Source: Alistipes sp.
Lineage (GTDB): Bacteria; Bacteroidota; Bacteroidia; Bacteroidales; Rikenellaceae
Assembly: GCA_017647025.1 (NCBI GenBank)
Contig: JAGCLL010000172.1
Coordinates: forward strand, 1 to 41,390
Direction of reading: 5' to 3'
DNA: 41,390 nt
Shown: one piece after another, positions 29,631-37,491 of the stretch
Layout: every line of letters starts with the position of its first letter
Position numbering within the stretch: the stretch's first letter is position 1
Made by a program: the position numbers and the translations under genes
The notes under the pieces: model-generated
Seen by the model: the letters and a program-made list of their open reading frames with translations, nothing else
What the model was told of the DNA's origin: nothing
Databases searched by the model: none

Positions 29631-32484
29631 GGTACGAAAAATTTTGGAATTTTTGAAACATTTTAGGCTGAAATATCTCGTTTTGCTGGTAATCGCTATG
29701 GCGATGGCTCAAATTGTGCTCGTATCGGCTACTCCAAGACCTCTCTTGGAGCAGCGCTCTGTTGGCGCACAAAAGAGCGATTCGCTTGCGCCTGTTGTTG
29801 CACCAGTTGCACCTATTGCTCTCGATAGCACCAAACAAGCACTTTTGGCTCAGCGCCGAACAAGGCGAGTAAGACGATTGGGCGACTCGCTTCTGTCGAA
29901 GTCAAGAGAGCGAGATTCGGTTGTTGTTGCCGACAGCCTTGCTATGCGTGATAGTACCGCCGTAAAGGCACTTTCGCAACGAGATACCACCGCTCGCAAA
30001 AAGAAGAGTGGCTCTCCGATAGAGCAGATTATTTCGGGTAAAAATAGCGATTCGCTCTACTACGATGTACTCAATAAAAAGGTCTACATCTACAATCAGG
30101 GCGATGTGAAGTACGAGAATATGGGACTCCAAGCCGACTATATGCAGATTAATATGGCGACGAAGGAGATTTATGCCTACGGAAAGGTCGATACTACTGG
30201 TGGCGAGAAGAAGAATACCCACCCGGTATTCAACGAGGGAGGCTCGTCATACACAATGGACACCATCACCTACAACTTTGGTTCGAAGAAGGCCTTTATT
30301 CAGGGTGTAGCAACCAAGGAGGGCGATGGCTGGCTGGTTGGAGGTCAGATTAAGAAGATGCCTGACAACTCAATCAACATCCGTCAGGGTAAGTATACCA
30401 CTTGTGAACATACCGACCACCCGCACTTCTACCTTGCAATGACCAAGGCGAAGGTTATTCCTGGCAAGAAGATTATCACTGGCCCTGCATATCTTGTTAT
30501 GGAGGATGTGCCAATCTACTTTGCTTGTATTCCGGAGGGCTTTTTCCCAATAAACCTTGGTCCCAAGTCGGGTTTGTTGATGCCGTCGTATGGTGAGGAT
30601 GCTTCACGAGGCTTCTTTATCCGAGGTCTGGGTTACTACTTCATCATCAACAAGCATATGGACCTTGCCCTGACGGGAGGTATCTATACGCTCGGCTCGT
30701 GGGAGGTTAGCGCCTCTTCACGCTACGCCAAGCGTTATAAGTTCCGTGGAAATGTAGACTTCGATTTCTCCTCGATTAAGACAGGAGATAAGGGCGAGGC
30801 TGACTACATCAAGCAGAACAACTTCAAATTTATGTGGACCCACTCGCAGGATCCAAAGGCAAATCCAGGCTCGACATTCTCCGCCTCGGTAAACCTCTCT
30901 TCGAGTGGATATTCGAGATACTCGGCGACCACACTGAATGACATCTTGGCTACACAGACCAACTCCTCGATTTCGTACTCCAAGAGTTGGGCGGGTACAC
31001 CATTCTCACTCTCGATGAACCTCTCCGTATCGCAGAACTCAAAGACACGACAGTTGGCTGTTACATTGCCAAACATATCGTTCAATGTGGCTCGTGTCTA
31101 CCCATTCAAGCGCAAGGATGCGATGGGTAAGCAGCGTTGGTACGAGAAGATAGGTTTTACCTATTCGGCAAAATTGACCAACTCGGTAACATCAGCCGAG
31201 AAGGATCTCTTCACGATGCAGACCTTGAAGAATATGCGTAACGGAGTGGAGCATACGCTGCCTATTTCGACCTCGATAAACCTCTTCAAGTACATTAACA
31301 TCTCGCCATCGTTCAACTACTCGGAGCGTTGGTACTTCTCGCGTCAAAATCAGCAGTGGAACCCCGAGACAAATCAGGTCGAAACTCTCGACCCTGAATA
31401 TGGATTCTACCGCATCTACAACTATAACGCCTCAATATCCGCTAATACTACCATCTACGGTATGTGGCAGATGAAGAGTAAGACCGCCAAAGTTCAGGCT
31501 GTACGCCACACCATAACCCCGCAGGTTGGATTCTCGTATGCGCCAGATTTCAGCAAGCAGAAGTATGGCTACTACAACACCGTACAGACCGACTCTCTCG
31601 GAAACTACAAGGTCTACTCGCCATACTCTAATCAGCCGTATGGTGTACCGGGTGCTGGTCAGCAGGCGAACTTGAACTTCTCGCTCTCGCAGTCGCTCGA
31701 AATGAAGGTTTTGTCGAAGCGTGATACCTCGGGCGTGAAGAAGATTAAGTTGATTGACGAGTTGCGCATCAGTGGCTCTTACAACTTCTTGGCGGACTCT
31801 ATGGGATTGTCGAACTTGCCGGTGTCGTTCCGTACAACCATCTACGGCAACTTCGGATTGAATCTCTCGTTCACGCTCGATCCATACGAGGTTACACCTC
31901 AGGGTAAGCGCTACAATCAACTTATGATTAAGCGAGGCATTTTAGGTCGTATTACGAGCACAGGTTGGAGTTTTGGATACACCTTCAAATCACGACAAGA
32001 CAAATCAACCCCTGCGGCAAACGACATCAACTCCATACCACCGGAGTACTTCAATCCATTCTCCGACCCGTATGGTTTGATGGACCCTACGCTGCGAAGG
32101 CACTATATGGCGAGTTCGTATTACGACTTCTCGATACCGTGGAACTTGGGATTTAACTATGTTATCAGTTACAGCATCTCCTATGTGAACAACGGCACAA
32201 CGGGCTTCAAACGCAATGTGTCGCAGACAATCGGTTTCAACGGTAGTGTGAACCTAACGCCAAAGACGGGTATCACCTTCACTTCGGGATTTGATATACA
32301 GAACCGCAAACTGACCACAACTTCAATCTCCATAACCAGAGATTTGCACTGTTGGCAGATGTCGTTTGTGTGGATTCCATTCGGAACGCACAAGAGTTGG
32401 AGTTTCAACATCGGTGTGAAGGCGTCGTCGCTTGCCGACTTGAAGTACGATAAGAGTCAGTCGATGTATGACAATCTCTTCTAA
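29620..32484 (+). CDS. lptD: LPS-assembly outer-membrane protein LptD
   Basis: Up to 954 residues. After a basic start and hydrophobic segment (LKYLVLLVIAMAMA) comes a low-complexity Ser/Arg-rich stretch. Then an OstA-like periplasmic domain (SLYYDVLNKKVYIYNQGDV ... ATKEIYAYGKV) precedes a long C-terminal beta-barrel with alternating aromatic strands, ending in aromatic KYDKSQSMYDNLF. LptD inserts LPS from the periplasmic bridge into the outer leaflet with LptE. The frame opens with TTG at 29620; the first ATG (29698) would cut off the basic part of the signal peptide, so a non-ATG start somewhere between 29620 and 29668 is likely. A divergent amidase gene lies upstream. Confidence 0.9.
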   Translation: MSAKVRKILEFLKHFRLKYLVLLVIAMAMAQIVLVSATPRPLLEQRSVGAQKSDSLAPVVAPVAPIALDSTKQALLAQRRTRRVRRLGDSLLSKSRERDSVVVADSLAMRDSTAVKALSQRDTTARKKKSGSPIEQIISGKNSDSLYYDVLNKKVYIYNQGDVKYENMGLQADYMQINMATKEIYAYGKVDTTGGEKKNTHPVFNEGGSSYTMDTITYNFGSKKAFIQGVATKEGDGWLVGGQIKKMPDNSINIRQGKYTTCEHTDHPHFYLAMTKAKVIPGKKIITGPAYLVMEDVPIYFACIPEGFFPINLGPKSGLLMPSYGEDASRGFFIRGLGYYFIINKHMDLALTGGIYTLGSWEVSASSRYAKRYKFRGNVDFDFSSIKTGDKGEADYIKQNNFKFMWTHSQDPKANPGSTFSASVNLSSSGYSRYSATTLNDILATQTNSSISYSKSWAGTPFSLSMNLSVSQNSKTRQLAVTLPNISFNVARVYPFKRKDAMGKQRWYEKIGFTYSAKLTNSVTSAEKDLFTMQTLKNMRNGVEHTLPISTSINLFKYINISPSFNYSERWYFSRQNQQWNPETNQVETLDPEYGFYRIYNYNASISANTTIYGMWQMKSKTAKVQAVRHTITPQVGFSYAPDFSKQKYGYYNTVQTDSLGNYKVYSPYSNQPYGVPGAGQQANLNFSLSQSLEMKVLSKRDTSGVKKIKLIDELRISGSYNFLADSMGLSNLPVSFRTTIYGNFGLNLSFTLDPYEVTPQGKRYNQLMIKRGILGRITSTGWSFGYTFKSRQDKSTPAANDINSIPPEYFNPFSDPYGLMDPTLRRHYMASSYYDFSIPWNLGFNYVISYSISYVNNGTTGFKRNVSQTIGFNGSVNLTPKTGITFTSGFDIQNRKLTTTSISITRDLHCWQMSFVWIPFGTHKSWSFNIGVKASSLADLKYDKSQSMYDNLF
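29627..29634 (-). promoter_or_regulatory. -7 box for the amidase operon
   Basis: Minus-strand TACCTTTG matches TAnnTTTG and gives a leader of about 85 bases before the amidase ATG. The -33 position holds only TTT. Confidence 0.5.
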
Positions 32485-32559
32485 CGGAAGAGGTGCAAAA
32501 TTCGGAACGGTACATCTTTTGTGCAACTACAATTATAGAGAACGATAAAATTATTAGAT

Positions 32560-33147
32560 ATGACAAAGAAAACATCAGAAAATCAGACAGTTGAGGAGCG
32601 TGAAGGCTTTGTAGAGGGCGAGGGCTATCCAAATTGCGAGGGTGAGCCTTGTGCCAATATGGCAGAGGAGGAGAGTGGCGATGCTGACACTGTGGCAGAG
32701 GAGCAACCTGCCGAGCCAAAGGCGGAGGAGATAGATTGGAAAGACCGCTATATCCGTTTGCAGGCGGAGTTCGACAACTTCCGTAAGCGCACCTTGCGTG
32801 AGAAGATGGCTCTCATCGAGTCGGGCGGTAGCGATGTTTGGAAGGCTGTATTGCCTGTGCTTGACGATATGGAGCGCGCCATTGCTGCATCGGAGAAGAG
32901 CGAGGATATTAACGCTCTGCGTGAGGGCGAAAAACTCATCTACAACAAGTTTGTTGATATTATGCGACAGAAGAGTGTTGTGGAGATAGAGGCTCTTGAT
33001 GTCGAGTTCAACCCCGATTTGCACGAGGCAGTGGCACGATTTGCCGCAGGCGAGGAGAAGTCGGGCAAGGTTATCGATGTTGTTCAGCGTGGCTACAAGC
33101 AGGGCGAGCAGGTGTTGCGCTACGCAAAGGTTGTTGTAGGCGAATAA
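32560..33147 (+). CDS. grpE: Nucleotide exchange factor GrpE
   Basis: 195 residues. An acidic, low-complexity N terminus (1-65) precedes the long helix with DRYIRLQAEFDNFRKRT. The C-terminal head has HEAVARFAAGEEKSGKVI and ends GYKQGEQVLRYAKVVVGE, which is the family signature. GrpE releases ADP from DnaK. It is 75 bases after lptD and 80 bases before dnaJ, the classical partner order; dnaK itself is not in the window. The 32485-32559 gap shows no convincing promoter; ATCTTTTG near 32513 is one base off the -7 pattern. Confidence 0.97.
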   Translation: MTKKTSENQTVEEREGFVEGEGYPNCEGEPCANMAEEESGDADTVAEEQPAEPKAEEIDWKDRYIRLQAEFDNFRKRTLREKMALIESGGSDVWKAVLPVLDDMERAIAASEKSEDINALREGEKLIYNKFVDIMRQKSVVEIEALDVEFNPDLHEAVARFAAGEEKSGKVIDVVQRGYKQGEQVLRYAKVVVGE

Positions 33148-33152
33148 GGAAT

Positions 33153-33216
33153 AGTTAGGAGTTAGAAGATAGGAGTTGAAAAATAATTCTCAATCCTCAA
33201 TTTTCAATTCTCAATT
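33153..33216. repeat. Intergenic purine/pyrimidine hairpin repeat, copy 1
   Basis: A purine-rich arm with TAGGAGTTAG and GATAGGAGTTG units (33153-33184) is followed by a pyrimidine-rich arm (33185-33216) with CAATCCTCAA and CAATTCTCAA. They can form an imperfect hairpin if G-U pairs are allowed. The segment AATTCTCAATCCTCAATT (33185-33202) is identical in copy 2 at 34535-34552. It sits between grpE and dnaJ, ending 11 bases before the dnaJ start codon. Confidence 0.65.
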
Positions 33217-33227
33217 ATGAAATTTTT

Positions 33228-34391
33228 ATGGCAGAAAAGAGAGATTATTACGAGGTGTTGGGCGTCGAGAAGAACGCCAATGCCGATGAGATAAAGAAGG
33301 CGTATCGCAAGGCAGCGATAAAGTATCACCCCGACAAGAATCCGGGCGATAAGGAGGCCGAGGAGAAGTTTAAGGAGGCTGCCGAGGCGTACGATGTGTT
33401 GTCGAACGAGGAGAAGCGTGCCCGCTACGATAGATTTGGTCACGCAGGTATGTCGGGTGCTGCGGGTGGAGCAGGCGGCTTTGGCGGCGGCTTTGGCGGT
33501 GGCTTCTCGATGGAGGATATATTCTCGCAGTTTGGCGACATCTTTGGTGGACACTTTGGCGGTGGCTTTGGTGGCGCACGAGGTGGCGGTCGCTCGGTAA
33601 ATCGAGGCTCGGATATCCGTGTACGCATCAAGTTGACACTCGCAGAGATTGCCGAGGGTACTGTCAAGAAGATAAAAGTGAACAAATATATCGCTTGCGA
33701 CAAGTGCGGCGGTCACGGAGCAAAGGATTCGTCTTCGTTCTCGACCTGTTCGCAGTGTAATGGTTCGGGTTATGTTGTAACTGTTCAAAACACCTTCTTC
33801 GGTCGTATGCAGTCGCAGTCTGTCTGCCCAACTTGCGGTGGCGAGGGTAAAATTATTACAGCCAAGTGCGACAAGTGTGGTGGCGAGGGCGTAGTTCGTG
33901 ACTCGGAGGTTATCGAGATTAAAGTGCCTGCTGGCGTGGGCGAGGGTATGGCTTTGACCGTTTCGGGCAAGGGAAATGCTGCTCGCCGTGGAGGTATCAA
34001 TGGCGACTTGATTGTCGTTATCGAGGAGGAGCACAACCCTGAGTTGTTGCGCGATGGCAACAACCTTATCCACAACCTCAATATCACGGTTGCAACAGCA
34101 ATACTTGGAGGAGAGGTTGAGGTGCCAACCATCGAGGGCAAGGCGAAGATTAAAATTGCCCCCGGAACTCACGCTGGTAAGGTATTGCGCCTTCGTGGCA
34201 AGGGCTTGCCAGATGTAAATGGCTATGGCCGAGGCGATATTATGGTAGTGGTGGATATTACCATTCCTACATCGCTCACTTCGGAGGAGAAGAAGTTGGT
34301 TAAGGAGTTGGCTGACAAACCTCACTTCAAGGAGGCGGAGAGCACCGAGAACCAGAATATATTTGAGAGAATGAAAAACTTTTTCAGATAG
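33228..34391 (+). CDS. dnaJ: Molecular chaperone DnaJ
   Basis: 387 residues: J domain 1-70 with HPD at 34-36; a Gly/Phe region (about 75-130) with repeated GGFGG units; and four zinc-binding repeats [24 protein letters not shown] and CDKCGGEG. The C-terminal substrate-binding domain follows. It stimulates the DnaK ATPase and delivers unfolded proteins. The ATG at 33228 gives the exact family start [12 protein letters not shown]. It follows grpE and intergenic repeat copy 1, and a structured element lies downstream. Confidence 0.98.
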   Translation: MAEKRDYYEVLGVEKNANADEIKKAYRKAAIKYHPDKNPGDKEAEEKFKEAAEAYDVLSNEEKRARYDRFGHAGMSGAAGGAGGFGGGFGGGFSMEDIFSQFGDIFGGHFGGGFGGARGGGRSVNRGSDIRVRIKLTLAEIAEGTVKKIKVNKYIACDKCGGHGAKDSSSFSTCSQCNGSGYVVTVQNTFFGRMQSQSVCPTCGGEGKIITAKCDKCGGEGVVRDSEVIEIKVPAGVGEGMALTVSGKGNAARRGGINGDLIVVIEEEHNPELLRDGNNLIHNLNITVATAILGGEVEVPTIEGKAKIKIAPGTHAGKVLRLRGKGLPDVNGYGRGDIMVVVDITIPTSLTSEEKKLVKELADKPHFKEAESTENQNIFERMKNFFR

Positions 34392-34494
34392 TTTGAGGCT
34401 CTTTTTGGCATCTTTTCATTTTTGTCGCTTGGAAATAGGCCCACTATTACCTTCGCTCCAAAAATGAAAGCCTGCTCAAAAATAGTTCTCAAAC
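34391..34494. repeat. Long imperfect palindrome after dnaJ
   Basis: Outer arms GTTTGAG (34391-34397) and CTCAAAC (34488-34494) enclose inner arms CTTTTCATTTTTG (34412-34424) and CAAAAATGAAAG (34459-34470), so the whole interval can fold as a nested hairpin. It directly follows the dnaJ stop and may be a transcription-attenuating or small non-autonomous element. GGCTCTTTTTGGCATCT (34397-34413) recurs with one T missing at 39476-39491. Confidence 0.5.
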
Positions 34495-34496
34495 AG

Positions 34497-34580
34497 ATAG
34501 GAAATAGGAGATAGGAATTAGGAGTTGATTTTTTAATTCTCAATCCTCAATTCTCCATTCTCAATTTTTAATTTTTAATT
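34497..34580. repeat. Intergenic purine/pyrimidine hairpin repeat, copy 2
   Basis: Purine-rich units (ATAGGAGATAGGAATTAGG) are followed from 34535 by CAATCCTCAA and CAATTTTTAA units. An 18-base segment is identical to copy 1. It ends six bases before the start codon of the next gene at 34587. Confidence 0.65.
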
Positions 34581-34586
34581 TGGTCT

Positions 34587-34988
34587 ATGGGACTCTTCAC
34601 ACCGGTAAAGAAGCACGCCAATAAATTTCGCTATATTCCGCGATACTACGACCCTGAGAAGGAGCGCCGAGAGCAACGCCGTAGGGAGTTGCACGGCACA
34701 TCTTCCGAGCAGGAGGGGCAGGAGTACCAGCCCGGACAGTATATCCGCACACAGCGTGAGGCAAGAAGAGCAGCACAGAGTAAGGGGGAGAGCCGTAAAA
34801 CCCCCTCAATGGTAATTATGATGCTCTTGGCATTGGCGGTCATTATTGTCTATATGCTCTATCCTCGCATTGTCGAGGCGTTCACTGCGGCTCGTACAAC
34901 ACCTGAGGAGCGTGCGAAACAGGAGATTGAGGAGTTCAATCCATACACACCAATTACGATAGTACCAAACGATTATAAAGAGGAGTAG
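34587..34988 (+). CDS. Small single-pass membrane protein between dnaJ and mutL
   Basis: 133 residues. A basic, charged N-terminal half (EKERREQRRRELHG and RTQREARRAAQ) has no signal peptide. One membrane segment lies at about 74-93 (SMVIMMLLALAVIIVYMLYP), and a short C-terminal tail follows with ERAKQEIEEFNPYTPI. By the positive-inside rule the basic half should be cytoplasmic. I do not know a function; a conserved small protein in this position in front of mutL is familiar from Bacteroidota but uncharacterised. Its stop is six bases before the mutL start, so the two are probably co-transcribed. Confidence 0.75.
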   Translation: MGLFTPVKKHANKFRYIPRYYDPEKERREQRRRELHGTSSEQEGQEYQPGQYIRTQREARRAAQSKGESRKTPSMVIMMLLALAVIIVYMLYPRIVEAFTAARTTPEERAKQEIEEFNPYTPITIVPNDYKEE

Positions 34989-34993
34989 AAGCA

Positions 34994-36859
34994 GTGGCAG
35001 ATTGCATTAAGTTACTACCTGAAATAGTTGCCAACCAGATTAAGGCTGGCGAGGTTGTCGAGTCCCCTTCATCGGTGGTGAAGGAGATGATGGAGAACGC
35101 CATAGATGCAGGGGCTACGGAGGTTACCGTAAACTTTGTAAATGGAGGTCGTGACCTCGTGCAGATCATCGACAATGGTCGAGGAATGTCGCCCGTAGAT
35201 GCAAGAATGGCTTTCGAGTGCCACGCAACAAGTAAAATTGCATCGCTTGATGACATATACGCTCTGCACACCTTTGGTTTTAGAGGCGAGGCTCTATCTT
35301 CGATTTCGGCGGTTTCGCAGGTGGAACTTATCACACGCCAAGCCGACTGCGAGGTGGGTACGCAGACCATTATCAATGGTGGCGAGTTCGTGTCGCAAAC
35401 CCCCATTGCGGCTGAGGTGGGCTCGCAGTTTTTGGTGCGCAACCTCTTCTATAACACCCCTGCACGACGCAAGTTTATCAATAGCAAGGAGTCGTCATTG
35501 TCGTCGGACATCAAGCGTGAATTCCGTCGTGTGGCGTTGTGCCACCCTGAGGTTGCTTGTACATTGATGAACAATAGCGCACCGATTTACTCTTTGCCCG
35601 TATCGTCGCTTGTGGAGCGCATAGTGGGCATTATGGGTAATGCCACTCGTCGCAACTTGTTGGAGGTGGATGTCGAAACAACCATTGCCTCGGTTAAGGG
35701 CTATGTTGGTCGCCCCGAGACTGCTCGTAACAATTCGAGCGAGCAGTATATGTTCGTAAATGGTCGCTTCTTCCGCTCTCCATATCTCAACAAGGCGATT
35801 ACCAAGGCGTACGAAAAGTTAATTCCCGAGAAGGGTTATCCAACCTTCTTCCTCTATATTACGGTCGATGCCGAGCGTGTGGATGTGAACTGCCACGCCC
35901 AAAAGACCGAGGTTAAGTTCGCCGATAACGAGGCTATTTGGCAGATATTGAACGCTGCTGTGCGAGAAACGCTCGCCAAGAATGGCGCAATGCCGTTGAT
36001 TGACTTTGAGTCGGAAGAGGTGGTTGATATTCCTGTTGCAACGCACGGTGTAAGATATGCTGAACCTCCTGCTATTACCAAAGTGAACTACAACCCATTT
36101 GCCGATATGTATGGCTCGGAAGGCGGCAGTGTGAAGGGTTCGGGCGATGGTTGGTCATCCATACCTTCTATTTCGTCGGAGTTTGATATGGCCTCTTCGA
36201 TAGATTTTGGCACTATGCCAAAGGCTGCTGATGCCGAGTTCGACTACTTGGAGTCGGGCGAAGGTGAGGAGCAGTCGTTGGGCTTGGATATTGAGAGCAA
36301 GGAGGAGCCGCAGAGTATCTCTCTCTGCTGTGGTCGTTATGGCGTAGCAGCCTTCGCTTCGAAGATGGTTGTGGTCGATTTGACAAGGGCGCACGAAAGA
36401 CTTCTCTACAACCACTATTTTGCCTCATTGCAGAGTGGCCATTCGGTGTCGCAGCAACTACTATTTCCGGAGTTGCTAACCCTCACCGAGGAGGAGTACG
36501 ACCTCTTGGAGGAGTTTTCGGTGGATATGGCATCACTCGGCTTTGAGATTAAGGCACAGGGCAACAATACGGTTGAGGTGTATGGTATACCTGCCGATGT
36601 GAGCACCGAGCAACTCGATAGGGCAGTTTACGACCTATTGCAGAGTTTGAAATTGCCGCAGTCGGTGGTTGAGATGCGTCGCAACGCCTTGGCACAGACT
36701 TTGGCGCATAGCGCAGCGGCGGGGAAGGGCTACTTCTCGCAGGAGGATGCCGAGCGACTGACCACGCAGATTCTTGCTGCTGGCGAGTGTTATACCGCTA
36801 ATGGCAAGCGCATTGTTTCGGCGTGGGCGCTCTCCGATATTAAGAATTTATTTGAATAG
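34994..36859 (+). CDS. mutL: DNA mismatch repair protein MutL
   Basis: 621 residues from a GTG start at 34994. The N-terminal GHKL ATPase has EMMENAIDAGATEV, DNGRGMSPVDARMAFECHATSK and GFRGEALSSIS, and the transducer domain follows. The linker is about 340-440 and a C-terminal dimerisation domain ends the protein. In the place where other Bacteroidota MutL proteins have DQHRAHxR, this protein reads VVDLTRAHERLLYNHY with Asp462 kept but Q-H replaced by L-T; no CPHGRP-like motif is seen near the end. Endonuclease activity may be missing while ATPase and matchmaker roles remain. GTG is used because no ATG precedes the conserved start. Confidence 0.96.
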   Translation: MADCIKLLPEIVANQIKAGEVVESPSSVVKEMMENAIDAGATEVTVNFVNGGRDLVQIIDNGRGMSPVDARMAFECHATSKIASLDDIYALHTFGFRGEALSSISAVSQVELITRQADCEVGTQTIINGGEFVSQTPIAAEVGSQFLVRNLFYNTPARRKFINSKESSLSSDIKREFRRVALCHPEVACTLMNNSAPIYSLPVSSLVERIVGIMGNATRRNLLEVDVETTIASVKGYVGRPETARNNSSEQYMFVNGRFFRSPYLNKAITKAYEKLIPEKGYPTFFLYITVDAERVDVNCHAQKTEVKFADNEAIWQILNAAVRETLAKNGAMPLIDFESEEVVDIPVATHGVRYAEPPAITKVNYNPFADMYGSEGGSVKGSGDGWSSIPSISSEFDMASSIDFGTMPKAADAEFDYLESGEGEEQSLGLDIESKEEPQSISLCCGRYGVAAFASKMVVVDLTRAHERLLYNHYFASLQSGHSVSQQLLFPELLTLTEEEYDLLEEFSVDMASLGFEIKAQGNNTVEVYGIPADVSTEQLDRAVYDLLQSLKLPQSVVEMRRNALAQTLAHSAAAGKGYFSQEDAERLTTQILAAGECYTANGKRIVSAWALSDIKNLFE

Positions 36860-36867
36860 AAAGCACT

Positions 36868-37485
36868 ATGAATCCATATTTCAAGACACCCCCAGTGGTG
36901 AAAAACCTTATCATAGCCAACTGCGTATTGTATTTGGCTATGATGCTTATACCTGCGGTAAATCACTTTTGCAAAGAGTATCTGCAACTTTGGTGGACAA
37001 ATATAGTGAATGCGCCAGAGTTTCATAGTTACCAATTCGTAACCTATATGTTTCTCCACGCAGGCTTTGGACACCTCTTCTCGAATATGTTTGCGTTGTG
37101 GATGTTTGGTCGCACCTTGGAGTATGAACTCGGCTCGCAAAGATTTCTGACCTACTATATGGTCTGCGGAATTGGCGCTGCATTGATTCAGATAGGTGTG
37201 GCTTCGTTGTTTGGAGAGAATTTGACCTTGGTGGGTGCTTCGGGTGCGGTATTTGGTTTGTTGCTGGCATTTGGAGTTCTCCACCCGAACAATATGATAT
37301 ATATCATTCCGCTACCATTCCCTATTAAGGCTAAATGGTTCGTGTTGGGTTATGCTGTATTGGAGATTTTACTCGGCTGGTCGCCTCTCAATACGGGCGT
37401 GGCACACTTCGCCCATGTTGGTGGTATGTTGTGGGGATTGCTTTTGCTCCTTTGGTGGCGCAAGCAACGCAAAATTTTCTTCTAA
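36868..37485 (+). CDS. Rhomboid-family intramembrane serine protease
   Basis: 205 residues with six hydrophobic segments. The L1/TM2 signature is FLHAGFGHLFSNMFALWMFG, the catalytic serine is Ser125 in GASGAVFG, and the partner histidine is His183 in HVGGMLWG. Rhomboids cut membrane proteins within or near the lipid bilayer; substrates here are unknown. It lies 8 bases after mutL and 6 bases before the EEP gene, so it appears to be co-transcribed with both. Confidence 0.92.
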   Translation: MNPYFKTPPVVKNLIIANCVLYLAMMLIPAVNHFCKEYLQLWWTNIVNAPEFHSYQFVTYMFLHAGFGHLFSNMFALWMFGRTLEYELGSQRFLTYYMVCGIGAALIQIGVASLFGENLTLVGASGAVFGLLLAFGVLHPNNMIYIIPLPFPIKAKWFVLGYAVLEILLGWSPLNTGVAHFAHVGGMLWGLLLLLWWRKQRKIFF

Positions 37486-37491
37486 ATAATT

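Noticed and set aside
33440..33703. Gly/Phe repeat of DnaJ as a tandem DNA repeat or antisense Pro-rich gene
   Set aside because: Explained by the normal DnaJ Gly/Phe linker.
33204..34325. 373-codon open frame antisense to dnaJ
   Set aside because: It mirrors the dnaJ frame, an effect of its skewed codon use; the product is low-complexity and the sense gene is certain.
34322..34543. 73-codon frame on the minus strand across the dnaJ 3' end and palindrome
   Set aside because: Overlaps dnaJ and the repeat, with no family match or conserved features visible.
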